Positions 55,418 through 63,048 of a DNA stretch of 64,000 bases are shown in pieces; the stretch's first letter is position 1, and the number at the start of each line of letters is the position of its first letter. Under the pieces are notes generated by a model. That model searched no databases and was not told the DNA's origin. It saw only the letters and a list, made by a program, of their open reading frames with translations. A program made the translations under genes and the position numbers. The DNA comes from Burkholderia territorii (GTDB lineage: Bacteria > Pseudomonadota > Gammaproteobacteria > Burkholderiales > Burkholderiaceae): NCBI RefSeq assembly GCF_902833055.1, contig NZ_CADFEJ010000013.1, positions 62,001 to 126,000 on the forward strand, read 5' to 3'.

Positions 55418-56212
55418 ATGTTGTCCGCACAAGACCTGAAACTCACGTTCAATCCCGGCACGCCGATCGAGACGCGTGCGCTGCGCGGGCTCTCGCTCGA
55501 GATTCCGGACGGCCAGTTCGTCGCGGTGATCGGCTCGAACGGCGCGGGCAAGTCGACCTTCCTCAACGCGGTCAGCGGCGACCAGCGCGTCGATTCGGGA
55601 CGCATCGCGATCGACGGCACGGACGTCACGCGTCAGCCCGCGTGGGATCGCGCGCACCTCGTCGCGCGCGTGTTCCAGGATCCGATGGCCGGCACCTGCG
55701 AGGCGCTGACGATCGAGGAGAACATGGCGCTCGCGATGGCGCGCGGTGCCCGGCGCGGCTTTCGCGCGGCGCTCGACCGGCCGTCGCGCGAGCTGTTCCG
55801 CGACAAGCTGCGTCTGCTGAACCTCGGGCTGGAAAACCGGCTGACCGACCGGATCGGGCTGCTGTCGGGCGGCCAGCGGCAGGCGGTGAGCCTGTTGATG
55901 GCGTCGCTGCGGCCGTCGCGGATCCTGCTGCTCGACGAGCACACGGCCGCGCTCGACCCGAAGACGGCCGCGTTCGTGCTCGAGCTGACGGCGCGCATCG
56001 TCGCCGAGAGCAAGCTGACGACGATGATGGTCACGCACAGCATGCGGCAGGCGCTCGACTACGGCGACCGCACGGTGATGCTGCACCAGGGGCAGGTCGT
56101 GCTCGACGTGTCGGGCGACCAGCGCCGCGGGCTCGACGTGCCGGACCTGCTGCAGATGTTCGAGAAGGTGCGGCACGAGCAGCTCGACGACGACGCGCTG
56201 CTGCTCGGTTGA
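55418..56212 (+). CDS. ABC transporter ATP-binding protein
   Basis: This 264-residue ATPase has Walker A GSNGAGKST near residue 43, a Q-loop in RVFQDPMAGTCEALTIEENMALA and signature LSGGQRQAVSLLMASL. Walker B ILLLDEH then precedes TAALDPKTA. It closes the three-gene importer encoded from 53415. DEHTAAL in place of the more common DEPTAAL keeps the catalytic glutamate. Length is normal. Confidence 0.92.
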   Translation: MLSAQDLKLTFNPGTPIETRALRGLSLEIPDGQFVAVIGSNGAGKSTFLNAVSGDQRVDSGRIAIDGTDVTRQPAWDRAHLVARVFQDPMAGTCEALTIEENMALAMARGARRGFRAALDRPSRELFRDKLRLLNLGLENRLTDRIGLLSGGQRQAVSLLMASLRPSRILLLDEHTAALDPKTAAFVLELTARIVAESKLTTMMVTHSMRQALDYGDRTVMLHQGQVVLDVSGDQRRGLDVPDLLQMFEKVRHEQLDDDALLLG

Positions 56213-56464
56213 CGCGCGGCGGGCGGACCGGCGCGGTGCGGAGTGTTGCATCGTGCCGGCTCGCCTGCCGGGCGGCGGCGTGTCGGCCCGGCGTGTCGGC
56301 CCGGCGATTCGGGCCGGACGGCGATGAAGCGGGTTCGGCCGACACGATCCGGCCCGCCCGCTCGGTGTGGCGTAACATGACGGCCGCACCGGTTTTCCCG
56401 TCGTTTTTCCTCTGACGAAACCCCGTTTCACCTCGGGACTGTGCGGCGTACGCGCATTGCCATA

Positions 56465-56484
56465 TACTGTATATCCATACAGTT
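56465..56484 (+). promoter_or_regulatory. LexA (SOS) box of the imuA-imuB-dnaE2 operon
   Basis: TACTGTATATCCATACAGTT contains CTG-N10-CAG and matches the enterobacterial LexA consensus at 17 of 20 positions. It lies just upstream of the imuA start, where a bound LexA would block transcription. SOS control of this cassette is well known in other bacteria. Confidence 0.85.
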
Positions 56485-56496
56485 GTGGGTGGCGTC

Positions 56497-57204
56497 ATGC
56501 TCGCATCCTCCATTTCCCCCGAATCCCTTCATCCGTCGCTCTGGCGCGGCTCGCAGCTCGCGCGCGGCGGTTCGCGCACGATCGACACGGGTTTCGCGCC
56601 GCTGTCGGCCGAGCTGCCGGGCGGCGGCTGGCCGGTCGGCGGGCTTGTCGAGCTGCTGGCCGCGCAGCCGGGCTGCGGCGAGATGCGGCTGCTCGCGCCC
56701 GCGCTCGCGCTTACCGTGAGCGCGCGGCGGCCGCTCGCGCTCGTCGCGCCGCCGCACGCGCCGCATGCGACCGCGCTCGCCAGTCTCGGCGTGCCGGCCG
56801 ACGCACTGCTGTGGCTGCGCGCCGGCAGCCGCACGGATGCCTTGTGGGCCGCCGAGCAGGCGCTCAAGGCGGGCTGCTGCGGCGCGCTGCTGCTCTGGCA
56901 GGACGCGCGGCCCGACGCGCTGCGGCGCCTGCATCTCGCGGCTGCGCGCACCGGCGACACGCTGTTCGTGATGCTGCGCCCGCTGTCGGCCGCACGGCAG
57001 CCGTCGCCGGCCGTGCTGCGCGTCGCGCTGCATCCGGTGCCGGGCGGCGTGTCGCTCGACATCGTCAAGCGTCGCGGGCCCGCGCGCAGCGAGCCGCTCG
57101 CGCTCGATTTGCCGTCGCCCATCGTGGAGAGCCGCTATGCGCGTCTTGCTCGGCATCCATCTGCCGCGCCTGCCGCTCGACGTGTGCGCCCCGCCGCCGT
57201 CTGA
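56497..57204 (+). CDS. imuA: Translesion synthesis accessory protein ImuA
   Basis: This 235-residue RecA/SulA-like protein belongs to the ImuA family, an accessory of DnaE2-dependent mutagenesis. LWRGSQLARGGSRTIDTGFAPLSAELPGGGWPVGGLVELLA is the family opening; it corresponds to the RecA P-loop region but lacks a full Walker A lysine. The ATG at 56497 is 15 bases after the LexA core; a GTG at 56485 is also possible. It overlaps imuB by 68 bases, which implies tightly coupled translation. Confidence 0.88.
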   Translation: MLASSISPESLHPSLWRGSQLARGGSRTIDTGFAPLSAELPGGGWPVGGLVELLAAQPGCGEMRLLAPALALTVSARRPLALVAPPHAPHATALASLGVPADALLWLRAGSRTDALWAAEQALKAGCCGALLLWQDARPDALRRLHLAAARTGDTLFVMLRPLSAARQPSPAVLRVALHPVPGGVSLDIVKRRGPARSEPLALDLPSPIVESRYARLARHPSAAPAARRVRPAAV

Positions 57205-58642
57205 CGCAGCGGCCGGCGAGGCGAGCGAGGCCGGCGACGCAGGCTGCGCGGTGCTCGAGCAAGGTATCGTGCTGATTGCCGATGCGCCCGCGCGCCGGCA
57301 GGGCGTGCGCGCGGGCATGAAGCGCGGCGGCGTGCTGACGCTCGCGCCCGACACGCGGCTCGTCGAACGCGATCCCGCCCGCGAGGCCGATGCGCTGCGC
57401 GCGGTCGCGCTCGCGTTGCTGCGCTTCTCGCCGTGCGTCGCGCTCGACGACGAAGCGACGCTGATCGTCGACGTCGGCCCGAGCCTGCGCCTGTTCGGCG
57501 GGCTGCCGTCGCTGTGCCGCCAGGTGCGCGCAACGCTCGCGGCGCTCGGCTATGCGGCACGCTTGTCCGCCGCGCCGACCGGGCGCGGCGCGTGGCTGCT
57601 CGCGCGCACGTCGGCGCGTGCGCGCATTCGGCGTCGCGTGGCCGCACCGGCTTCGCTCGTCCGCACGCTCGATCGGCTGCCGTGCGTGCTGCTGCCCGAC
57701 GCGCGCCCGTATGCGGGCTGGTTCGACGGCCTCGGCTGCCGCACGCTCGCCGATCTGCGCGGCTTGCCGCGCGCGGGGCTGCAGCGGCGCTGCGGTCCGG
57801 CGCTGCTCGCCGCGCTCGATCGCGCGTACGGCGATGCGGTCGAGCCGCTCGCGTGGATGGCGGTGCCGCCCGTGTTCGACGTGCGGCTCGAATTGCCGGA
57901 GCGCGTCGAATACGCGCAAGCCGTGCTGTTCGCCGCGCGGCGGCTCGTCGTGCAGCTCTGCGGGTGGCTCGCCGCGCGACAGCTGTCGCTCGCCGCGATG
58001 ACGTTCGATCTCGAGCACGAGCGCGGCCGCCAGGCCGTGCCGCCGACGCCGCTCGAACTCGCGTTCGCCGCGCCGGTGCGCGACGAAGCTCACTTCATGC
58101 GGCTGCTCGGCGAGCGGCTCGCGCGCGTCGAATTGCCGGCCGCGGTGATCGCGGTGCGGCTGAAGGCCACGCGCGTCGAATCGGTCGCGCCGCCGGCCGA
58201 CGATCTTTTTCCCGAGCCGGGCGGCACGAAAGAGACGCGCGCGCGCCTGCTCGAACTGCTGGTCGCGCGGCTCGGCGCGGACAACGTGCTGCGCGCGGCG
58301 CCCGTCGCCGATTACCGTCCGGAAACCGCGAACCGCTGGCTGCCGCTCGATGCGCAAGCGGGCAAGCCGGCCGGCGGGCCGCCTGCCGTGCCGCCGCGTC
58401 CCGCGTGGCTGCTGGCCGAGCCGCAGCCGCTCCTGATGCGCGCGAACCGGCCGGTGTTCCATACGCCGCTCAGGATGATGTCGTCGGCCGAGCGGATCGA
58501 AGCCGGGTGGTTCGACGGGCAATTGACCGCACGCGATTACTACGTTGCCCAGGACGAAGCCGGTGCGTGCTATTGGGTGTTCAGGGAGCGAGCGGGGAGC
58601 GAGGCCGAACCGCACTGGTTCCTGCATGGGCTGTTCGGGTGA
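57137..58642 (+). CDS. imuB: Catalytically diverged Y-family polymerase-like protein ImuB
   Basis: This 501-residue protein of the Y-family fold acts as the bridge of the mutasome, binding the beta clamp, DnaE2 and ImuA. The N-terminus MRVLLGIHLPRLPLDV lacks the metal-binding DxD start of active Pol IV/V enzymes, in line with the family being non-catalytic. The palm, fingers and little-finger regions can be traced, and a C-terminal tail ends FREAGSEAEPHWFLHGLFG-like sequence. It starts inside imuA and ends six bases before dnaE2. Confidence 0.9.
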   Translation: MRVLLGIHLPRLPLDVCAPPPSDAAAGEASEAGDAGCAVLEQGIVLIADAPARRQGVRAGMKRGGVLTLAPDTRLVERDPAREADALRAVALALLRFSPCVALDDEATLIVDVGPSLRLFGGLPSLCRQVRATLAALGYAARLSAAPTGRGAWLLARTSARARIRRRVAAPASLVRTLDRLPCVLLPDARPYAGWFDGLGCRTLADLRGLPRAGLQRRCGPALLAALDRAYGDAVEPLAWMAVPPVFDVRLELPERVEYAQAVLFAARRLVVQLCGWLAARQLSLAAMTFDLEHERGRQAVPPTPLELAFAAPVRDEAHFMRLLGERLARVELPAAVIAVRLKATRVESVAPPADDLFPEPGGTKETRARLLELLVARLGADNVLRAAPVADYRPETANRWLPLDAQAGKPAGGPPAVPPRPAWLLAEPQPLLMRANRPVFHTPLRMMSSAERIEAGWFDGQLTARDYYVAQDEAGACYWVFRERAGSEAEPHWFLHGLFG

Positions 58643-58648
58643 ACGAAG

Positions 58649-61600
58649 ATGGTTGCGCAATTCAGTTTGTTGCCCGATTACGCGGAGTTGTTCTGCCGCT
58701 CGAACTTTTCGTTCCTGCATGGCGCGTCGCATGCAGACGAACTGGTCGAGCGCGCGGCCGAACTCGGCTACCGCGGGATCGCGATCACCGACGAATGCTC
58801 GCTCGCCGGCGCGCCGCGCATGCATGTCGCCGCGCAGGCGCACGGGCTGCCGCTCGTCATCGGTTCGTATTTCGACGTCACGCCGGATGACGTCGCACCG
58901 GGCCACGATCCGGGCCCCGGTGCATTCGGCCTCGTGCTGCTCGCGCAGAACCGCGAGGGTTACGGCAATCTCTCCGAGCTGATTTCGTGGCGGCGCATGG
59001 CCGCGCCGAAGGGCAGCTATACGTTGACGTCGCGGATGCTGTCGGCACCGCCCGCGGAGTTTGCGCACCTGCGCGGCATGCCCGACTGCTTCGCGATTCT
59101 GGTGCCCGCGTATCCGGTGCGTGCCGACGTGCTCGATGCGCAGGTCGCATGGTTTCGCGCGACTTTCGGCGACCGCGCGCGGCTCGGGCTCGTGCAGTTG
59201 CAGCGCGCGCTCGACGGTGCGCAGCGCGAGGAGATTCGCGCGGCCGGCGAGCGGCGCGGCGTGCGTATCGTCGCGCTCGGCGACGTGACGATGCACCGGC
59301 GCTCGTGCAAGGCACTGCAGGACGTGATGACGGCGATCCGGGTCGGGATGCCGGTTGCCGAGTGCGGGTATGCGCTGGCGCCGAATGCGGAGCAGCACCT
59401 GCGTTCGCGGCAGCGGATCGGACAGTTGTATGCGCCGGACGAGATCGCGCAGACCTGCGCGATTCTCGACGCGTGCGATTTCGACCTCGGCTCGCTGCGC
59501 TACGAGTATCCCGACGAGATCGTGCCGCACGGGCTGACGCCGACGCGCTATCTGGAACAGGAAACCTTCGCGGGCGCGGCCGTGCGTTATCCGCAAGGCA
59601 TTCCGGAGAAGGTCAAAAAGCAGATCCGCCATGAACTCGACCTGATCGCGCGGCTGAACTACGAACCGTTCTTCCTGACCGTCTACGACATCGTCAAATA
59701 CGCACGCAGCCAGAACATCCTGTGCCAGGGCCGCGGCTCGGCCGCGAACTCGGTCGTCTGCTACTGCCTCGGCATCACCGAAGTCGATCCCGACCAGAGC
59801 ACGATGCTGTTCGAGCGCTTCATCAGCGAGGAGCGCGGCGAGCCGCCGGACATCGACGTCGACTTCGAGCATCAGCGCCGGGAAGAGGTCATTCAGCATA
59901 TCTACGGAAAATACGGCAAGGAGCGCGCCGCACTCGCGGCGGCCGTCTCGACGTATCGTCCGCGCGGCGTGCTGCGCGAAACCGGCAAGGCGCTCGGCGT
60001 CGATCCGATGCTGGTCGATCGTGTCGCGAAGGGGCATCGCTGGTTCGACGGCAGCCGCGACCTGCTCAAGCAATTCGCATCGACCGGGCTCGATCCGCAA
60101 ACGCCGCTGATCCGCACATGGGCCGAACTCGCCGCGCGCCTGCTCAACTTTCCGCGCCACCTGTCGCAGCATTCGGGCGGCTTCGTGATCAGCCGCGGCA
60201 AGCTCACGCGGCTCGTGCCGGTCGAGAACGCGGCGATGGACGGGCGGCGCGTGATCCAGTGGGACAAGGACGATCTCGAGGCGCTCGGGCTGATGAAGGT
60301 CGACGTGCTCGCGCTCGGCATGCTGTCGGCGCTGCATCGCGCATTCGACATGCGCACCGCGTGGCGCGGGCCGCAGGAAGACGGCCAGCCGTTCACGCTG
60401 AAGGACATTCCGCAGGATGACGAACCAACCTACGACATGATCTGCCGCGCCGATACGGTCGGCGTGTTCCAGATCGAGTCGCGCGCGCAGATGTCGATGC
60501 TGCCGCGGCTGAGGCCGCGCAACTACTACGATCTCGTCGTCCAGGTGTCGATCGTGCGGCCCGGGCCGATCCAGGGCGGGGCCGTGCATCCGTATCTGAA
60601 GCGGCGCAGGATCGTGGCCGGCGAGGAAGAGGGCGAAGTCACGTATCCGAGCGACGCGCTCAAGGAAGTGCTCGTTCGCACGCTCGGCGTGCCGATCTTC
60701 CAGGAACAGGTGATGCAGATCGCGATCGTCGCGGCGGGCTTCACGCCCGGCGAGGCCGACGAACTGCGCCGCGCGATGGCCGCGTGGAAGCGCAAGGGCA
60801 ACCTCGAGAAGTATCACGACAAGATCATCGACGGCATGCTCGAGCGCGGCTACACGCGCGAGTTCGCCGAGCAGATCTTCGAGCAGATCAAGGGCTTCGG
60901 CGAATACGGCTTCCCCGAGAGCCACGCGGCCAGCTTCGCGAAACTCGCGTACGCGAGCAGCTGGCTCAAATGCCACGAACCCGCGATCTTCGTCGCATCG
61001 CTGCTGAACAGCCAGCCGATGGGCTTCTACGCGCCCGCGCAGCTCGTGCAGGACGCGAAGCGCCACGGCGTGAAGGTCTTTCCGGCCGACGTCACGCGAA
61101 GCGGCTGGGAAGCGTCGCTCGAAGCGTTGCCCGGCCAGCCGCCGCCGCACGGCCAGCCCGCGGTGCGGCTCGGCCTGTCGCTCGTGCGCGGCCTCGGCGA
61201 GGCCGCCGCGCGGCGCATCGAGGCCGCGCGCGCGGCGGGCCCGTTCGAGAGCGTCGACGCGCTCGCGCGCCGCGCGCAGCTCGAACGGCGCGATCTCGAA
61301 GCGCTCGCCGCCGCGAACGCGCTCGCGACGCTCGCCGGCCATCGGCGCGATGCATTGTGGCAGGCCGTCGCCGCGGCACCGGAGCGCGACCTGCTCGCCG
61401 CCGCGCCGATCGACGAAACGGAGCAGCCGGTGCTCGGCGCGCCGTCGGAAGCCGACGACATCCTCGCCGACTATCACACCACCGGCCTCACGCTGAACCG
61501 CCACCCGGTCGCGCTGCTGCGGCCCGCGCTGCGCGCGCAGCGGCTGTCGTCCGCTGCCGAGTTGCGCGATCGCCCCGACGGCCGGCTCGCGCGCGCATGC

Positions 61601-61864
61601 GGGCTCGTGATCGCGCGGCAGATGCCGGGCACCGCGAAGGGCGTGATGTTCATGACGCTCGAGGACGAGACGGGCTGCGTGAACGTGATCGTGCGGCCCG
61701 AGCTGCTCGCGCGGCAGCGCCGCGAAACGCTCGACTCGCGACTGCTCGCGGCATCGGGCGTGTGGCAGGTCGTCAGCGACGTGAGGCACCTCGTCGCCCA
61801 GCATTTCGAGGATCTGACGCCGTTGCTCGGCGGCCTGCGCACGTCGAGCCGCGAGTTTCACTGA
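58649..61864 (+). CDS. dnaE2: Error-prone DNA polymerase DnaE2
   Basis: This 1071-residue C-family polymerase is the alpha-subunit paralogue used for damage-induced mutagenesis. The N-terminal PHP domain begins YAELFCRSNFSFLHGASHADELV. The catalytic palm includes NILCQGRGSAANSVVCYCLGI and the aspartates of PPDIDVDFEHQRREEV near residue 400. A helix-hairpin-helix and an OB-fold end the protein. The length fits DnaE2 (about 1050-1090) and not replicative DnaE1 (about 1170). It is the last gene of the SOS cassette. Confidence 0.95.
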   Translation: MVAQFSLLPDYAELFCRSNFSFLHGASHADELVERAAELGYRGIAITDECSLAGAPRMHVAAQAHGLPLVIGSYFDVTPDDVAPGHDPGPGAFGLVLLAQNREGYGNLSELISWRRMAAPKGSYTLTSRMLSAPPAEFAHLRGMPDCFAILVPAYPVRADVLDAQVAWFRATFGDRARLGLVQLQRALDGAQREEIRAAGERRGVRIVALGDVTMHRRSCKALQDVMTAIRVGMPVAECGYALAPNAEQHLRSRQRIGQLYAPDEIAQTCAILDACDFDLGSLRYEYPDEIVPHGLTPTRYLEQETFAGAAVRYPQGIPEKVKKQIRHELDLIARLNYEPFFLTVYDIVKYARSQNILCQGRGSAANSVVCYCLGITEVDPDQSTMLFERFISEERGEPPDIDVDFEHQRREEVIQHIYGKYGKERAALAAAVSTYRPRGVLRETGKALGVDPMLVDRVAKGHRWFDGSRDLLKQFASTGLDPQTPLIRTWAELAARLLNFPRHLSQHSGGFVISRGKLTRLVPVENAAMDGRRVIQWDKDDLEALGLMKVDVLALGMLSALHRAFDMRTAWRGPQEDGQPFTLKDIPQDDEPTYDMICRADTVGVFQIESRAQMSMLPRLRPRNYYDLVVQVSIVRPGPIQGGAVHPYLKRRRIVAGEEEGEVTYPSDALKEVLVRTLGVPIFQEQVMQIAIVAAGFTPGEADELRRAMAAWKRKGNLEKYHDKIIDGMLERGYTREFAEQIFEQIKGFGEYGFPESHAASFAKLAYASSWLKCHEPAIFVASLLNSQPMGFYAPAQLVQDAKRHGVKVFPADVTRSGWEASLEALPGQPPPHGQPAVRLGLSLVRGLGEAAARRIEAARAAGPFESVDALARRAQLERRDLEALAAANALATLAGHRRDALWQAVAAAPERDLLAAAPIDETEQPVLGAPSEADDILADYHTTGLTLNRHPVALLRPALRAQRLSSAAELRDRPDGRLARACGLVIARQMPGTAKGVMFMTLEDETGCVNVIVRPELLARQRRETLDSRLLAASGVWQVVSDVRHLVAQHFEDLTPLLGGLRTSSREFH

Positions 61865-61928
61865 CGCGGCGCGCCGACCCGCCGCCGACCCGCCGCCGGT
61901 GTGTCACCCGCGCACCGTCGCCGGATGC

Positions 61929-61951
61929 ATACCAGTCGATCGAATTGGTCC
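61929..61951. promoter_or_regulatory. Weak second operator-like site upstream of the GntR gene
   Basis: ATACCAGT at its left edge repeats the half-site of the main operator at 62119, and TGGT follows at 18-base spacing, but the centre is not symmetrical. Another half-site, ATACCAAT, occurs near 62018. They could allow looping by the regulator, but the evidence is weak. Confidence 0.3.
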
Positions 61952-62118
61952 TATTCCGGTATCGTTTCCTGCCTCCCAAGCCAGGCAAATCCGCCACGGG
62001 AACTGTCCCCTTGCATACCAATCCGGGTAAATCCCTATCCGGCATTTCCTTGTAAACAAAGGCTTTACAGGAACTAAAACGCTTGCCCGACAAGGCTTCC
62101 GGCGATTTCCAAGCCGCT

Positions 62119-62142
62119 AATACCAGTTCGTTGACTGGTATT
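62119..62142. promoter_or_regulatory. Operator of the GntR/NagR-like regulator
   Basis: AATACCAGT, six bases, ACTGGTATT form a perfect 9-6-9 dyad 65 bases before the regulator start. The right arm contains the last bases of the TTGACT -35 hexamer, so binding would directly block the promoter. Likely bound by the protein encoded at 62207 as autorepressor. Confidence 0.7.
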
Positions 62143-62158
62143 ATGGTGGTTATATAAT
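62131..62158 (+). promoter_or_regulatory. Sigma-70 promoter of the gntR-nagA unit
   Basis: TTGACT at 62131-62136 and TATAAT at 62153-62158 are separated by 16 bases, a near-consensus promoter. The -35 lies inside the dyad operator. The start is expected near 62165, about 40 bases before the regulator start codon. Confidence 0.75.
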
Positions 62159-62206
62159 GCGTTCACTTTCGACGGTCCGAGATCGTCGTCCGACACCCGG
62201 AGGCAC

Positions 62207-62941
62207 ATGGAAACCGGCTGGCCCGAACTGGCACCCGATCCCCTCGACGACACGCCGCTGTATCTGCAGCTCGCCCGCAATCTGGCGAGCGCGATCCACG
62301 CCGGCGCGTGGCGGGCCGGCGAGGCGCTGCCGTCGGAGCGGCTGCTGTCGGGGTCGGTCGGCGTGTCGCGTATCACGGCGCGCCGTGCACTCGCGCTGCT
62401 GGTCGAGCAGGGATTGATCAAGCGGGCGCGCGGCGCGGGCAGCTTCATCACGCCACGCGTTGCCGATCCGCTGTCGCGTCTCGTCGGCTTCACCGCGAAG
62501 ATGCAGCAGCGCGGTTTCGTGCCCGATTCGGTGTGGCTGTCGCGCACGCTGCGCACCGCGAGTCGCGACGAGATCACGCGTCTCGGTCTTGCGCCGGGCG
62601 CGACGGTCGCGCGGCTCGAGCGGCTGCGCCGCGCGGACGGCATCGTGATGGCCGTCGAGCATTCGACGCTGCCGGCCGCGGTCGTGCCCGATCCGCAGGC
62701 GCTCGGCGCGTCGCTGTACGAATACCTCGACGCGCGCGGAATGACGGTCGTGCGCGCGCTGCAGCACTTTCGCGCGGCGAATGCGACGCACGAGATCGCG
62801 AAGTGGATGTCGGTGAAGCCGGGCTCGGCCCTGCTCGTGATCACGCGCATCGGCTACGGAGTCGACCAGCGCGCGATCGAAGTGTCCGAAACGTATTGCC
62901 GCGACGACTACTACGACTTCGTCGCCGAACTGAAACGCTGA
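62207..62941 (+). CDS. GntR-family (HutC/UTRA) regulator, probably of amino-sugar use
   Basis: This 244-residue regulator has an N-terminal winged helix (PLYLQLARNLASAIHAGAWRAGEALPSERLLSGSVGVSRITARRALALLVEQGLIKRARGAGSFI). A UTRA effector domain follows, ending YYDFVAELKR. Relatives (NagR, DasR, YvoA) sense glucosamine-6-phosphate or GlcNAc-6-phosphate. The gene is followed after 107 bases by nagA on the same strand and has a self-overlapping operator, which supports that reading. GGAGG lies upstream of the ATG. Confidence 0.88.
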   Translation: METGWPELAPDPLDDTPLYLQLARNLASAIHAGAWRAGEALPSERLLSGSVGVSRITARRALALLVEQGLIKRARGAGSFITPRVADPLSRLVGFTAKMQQRGFVPDSVWLSRTLRTASRDEITRLGLAPGATVARLERLRRADGIVMAVEHSTLPAAVVPDPQALGASLYEYLDARGMTVVRALQHFRAANATHEIAKWMSVKPGSALLVITRIGYGVDQRAIEVSETYCRDDYYDFVAELKR

Positions 62942-63048
62942 CGCGCGAGACTGCCCGCGCGCCACGCGCAGCACGGCGCACCGAAGCACAACGGAATTGC
63001 AAATCGCGACGCGGATGTCCGCGTCACCAGATCATCCAGAGAAACCTC

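Noticed and set aside
56276..56315. Tandem CGGCGTGTCGGCC copies before imuA
   Set aside because: Two exact copies and one degenerate copy in GC-rich spacer; too short and simple to assign a role.
57065..61861. A 1598-codon open frame on the minus strand
   Set aside because: It lies opposite imuB and dnaE2, is extremely rich in Arg, Ala and Glu, and shows no domain. Long antisense frames are expected opposite high-GC genes.
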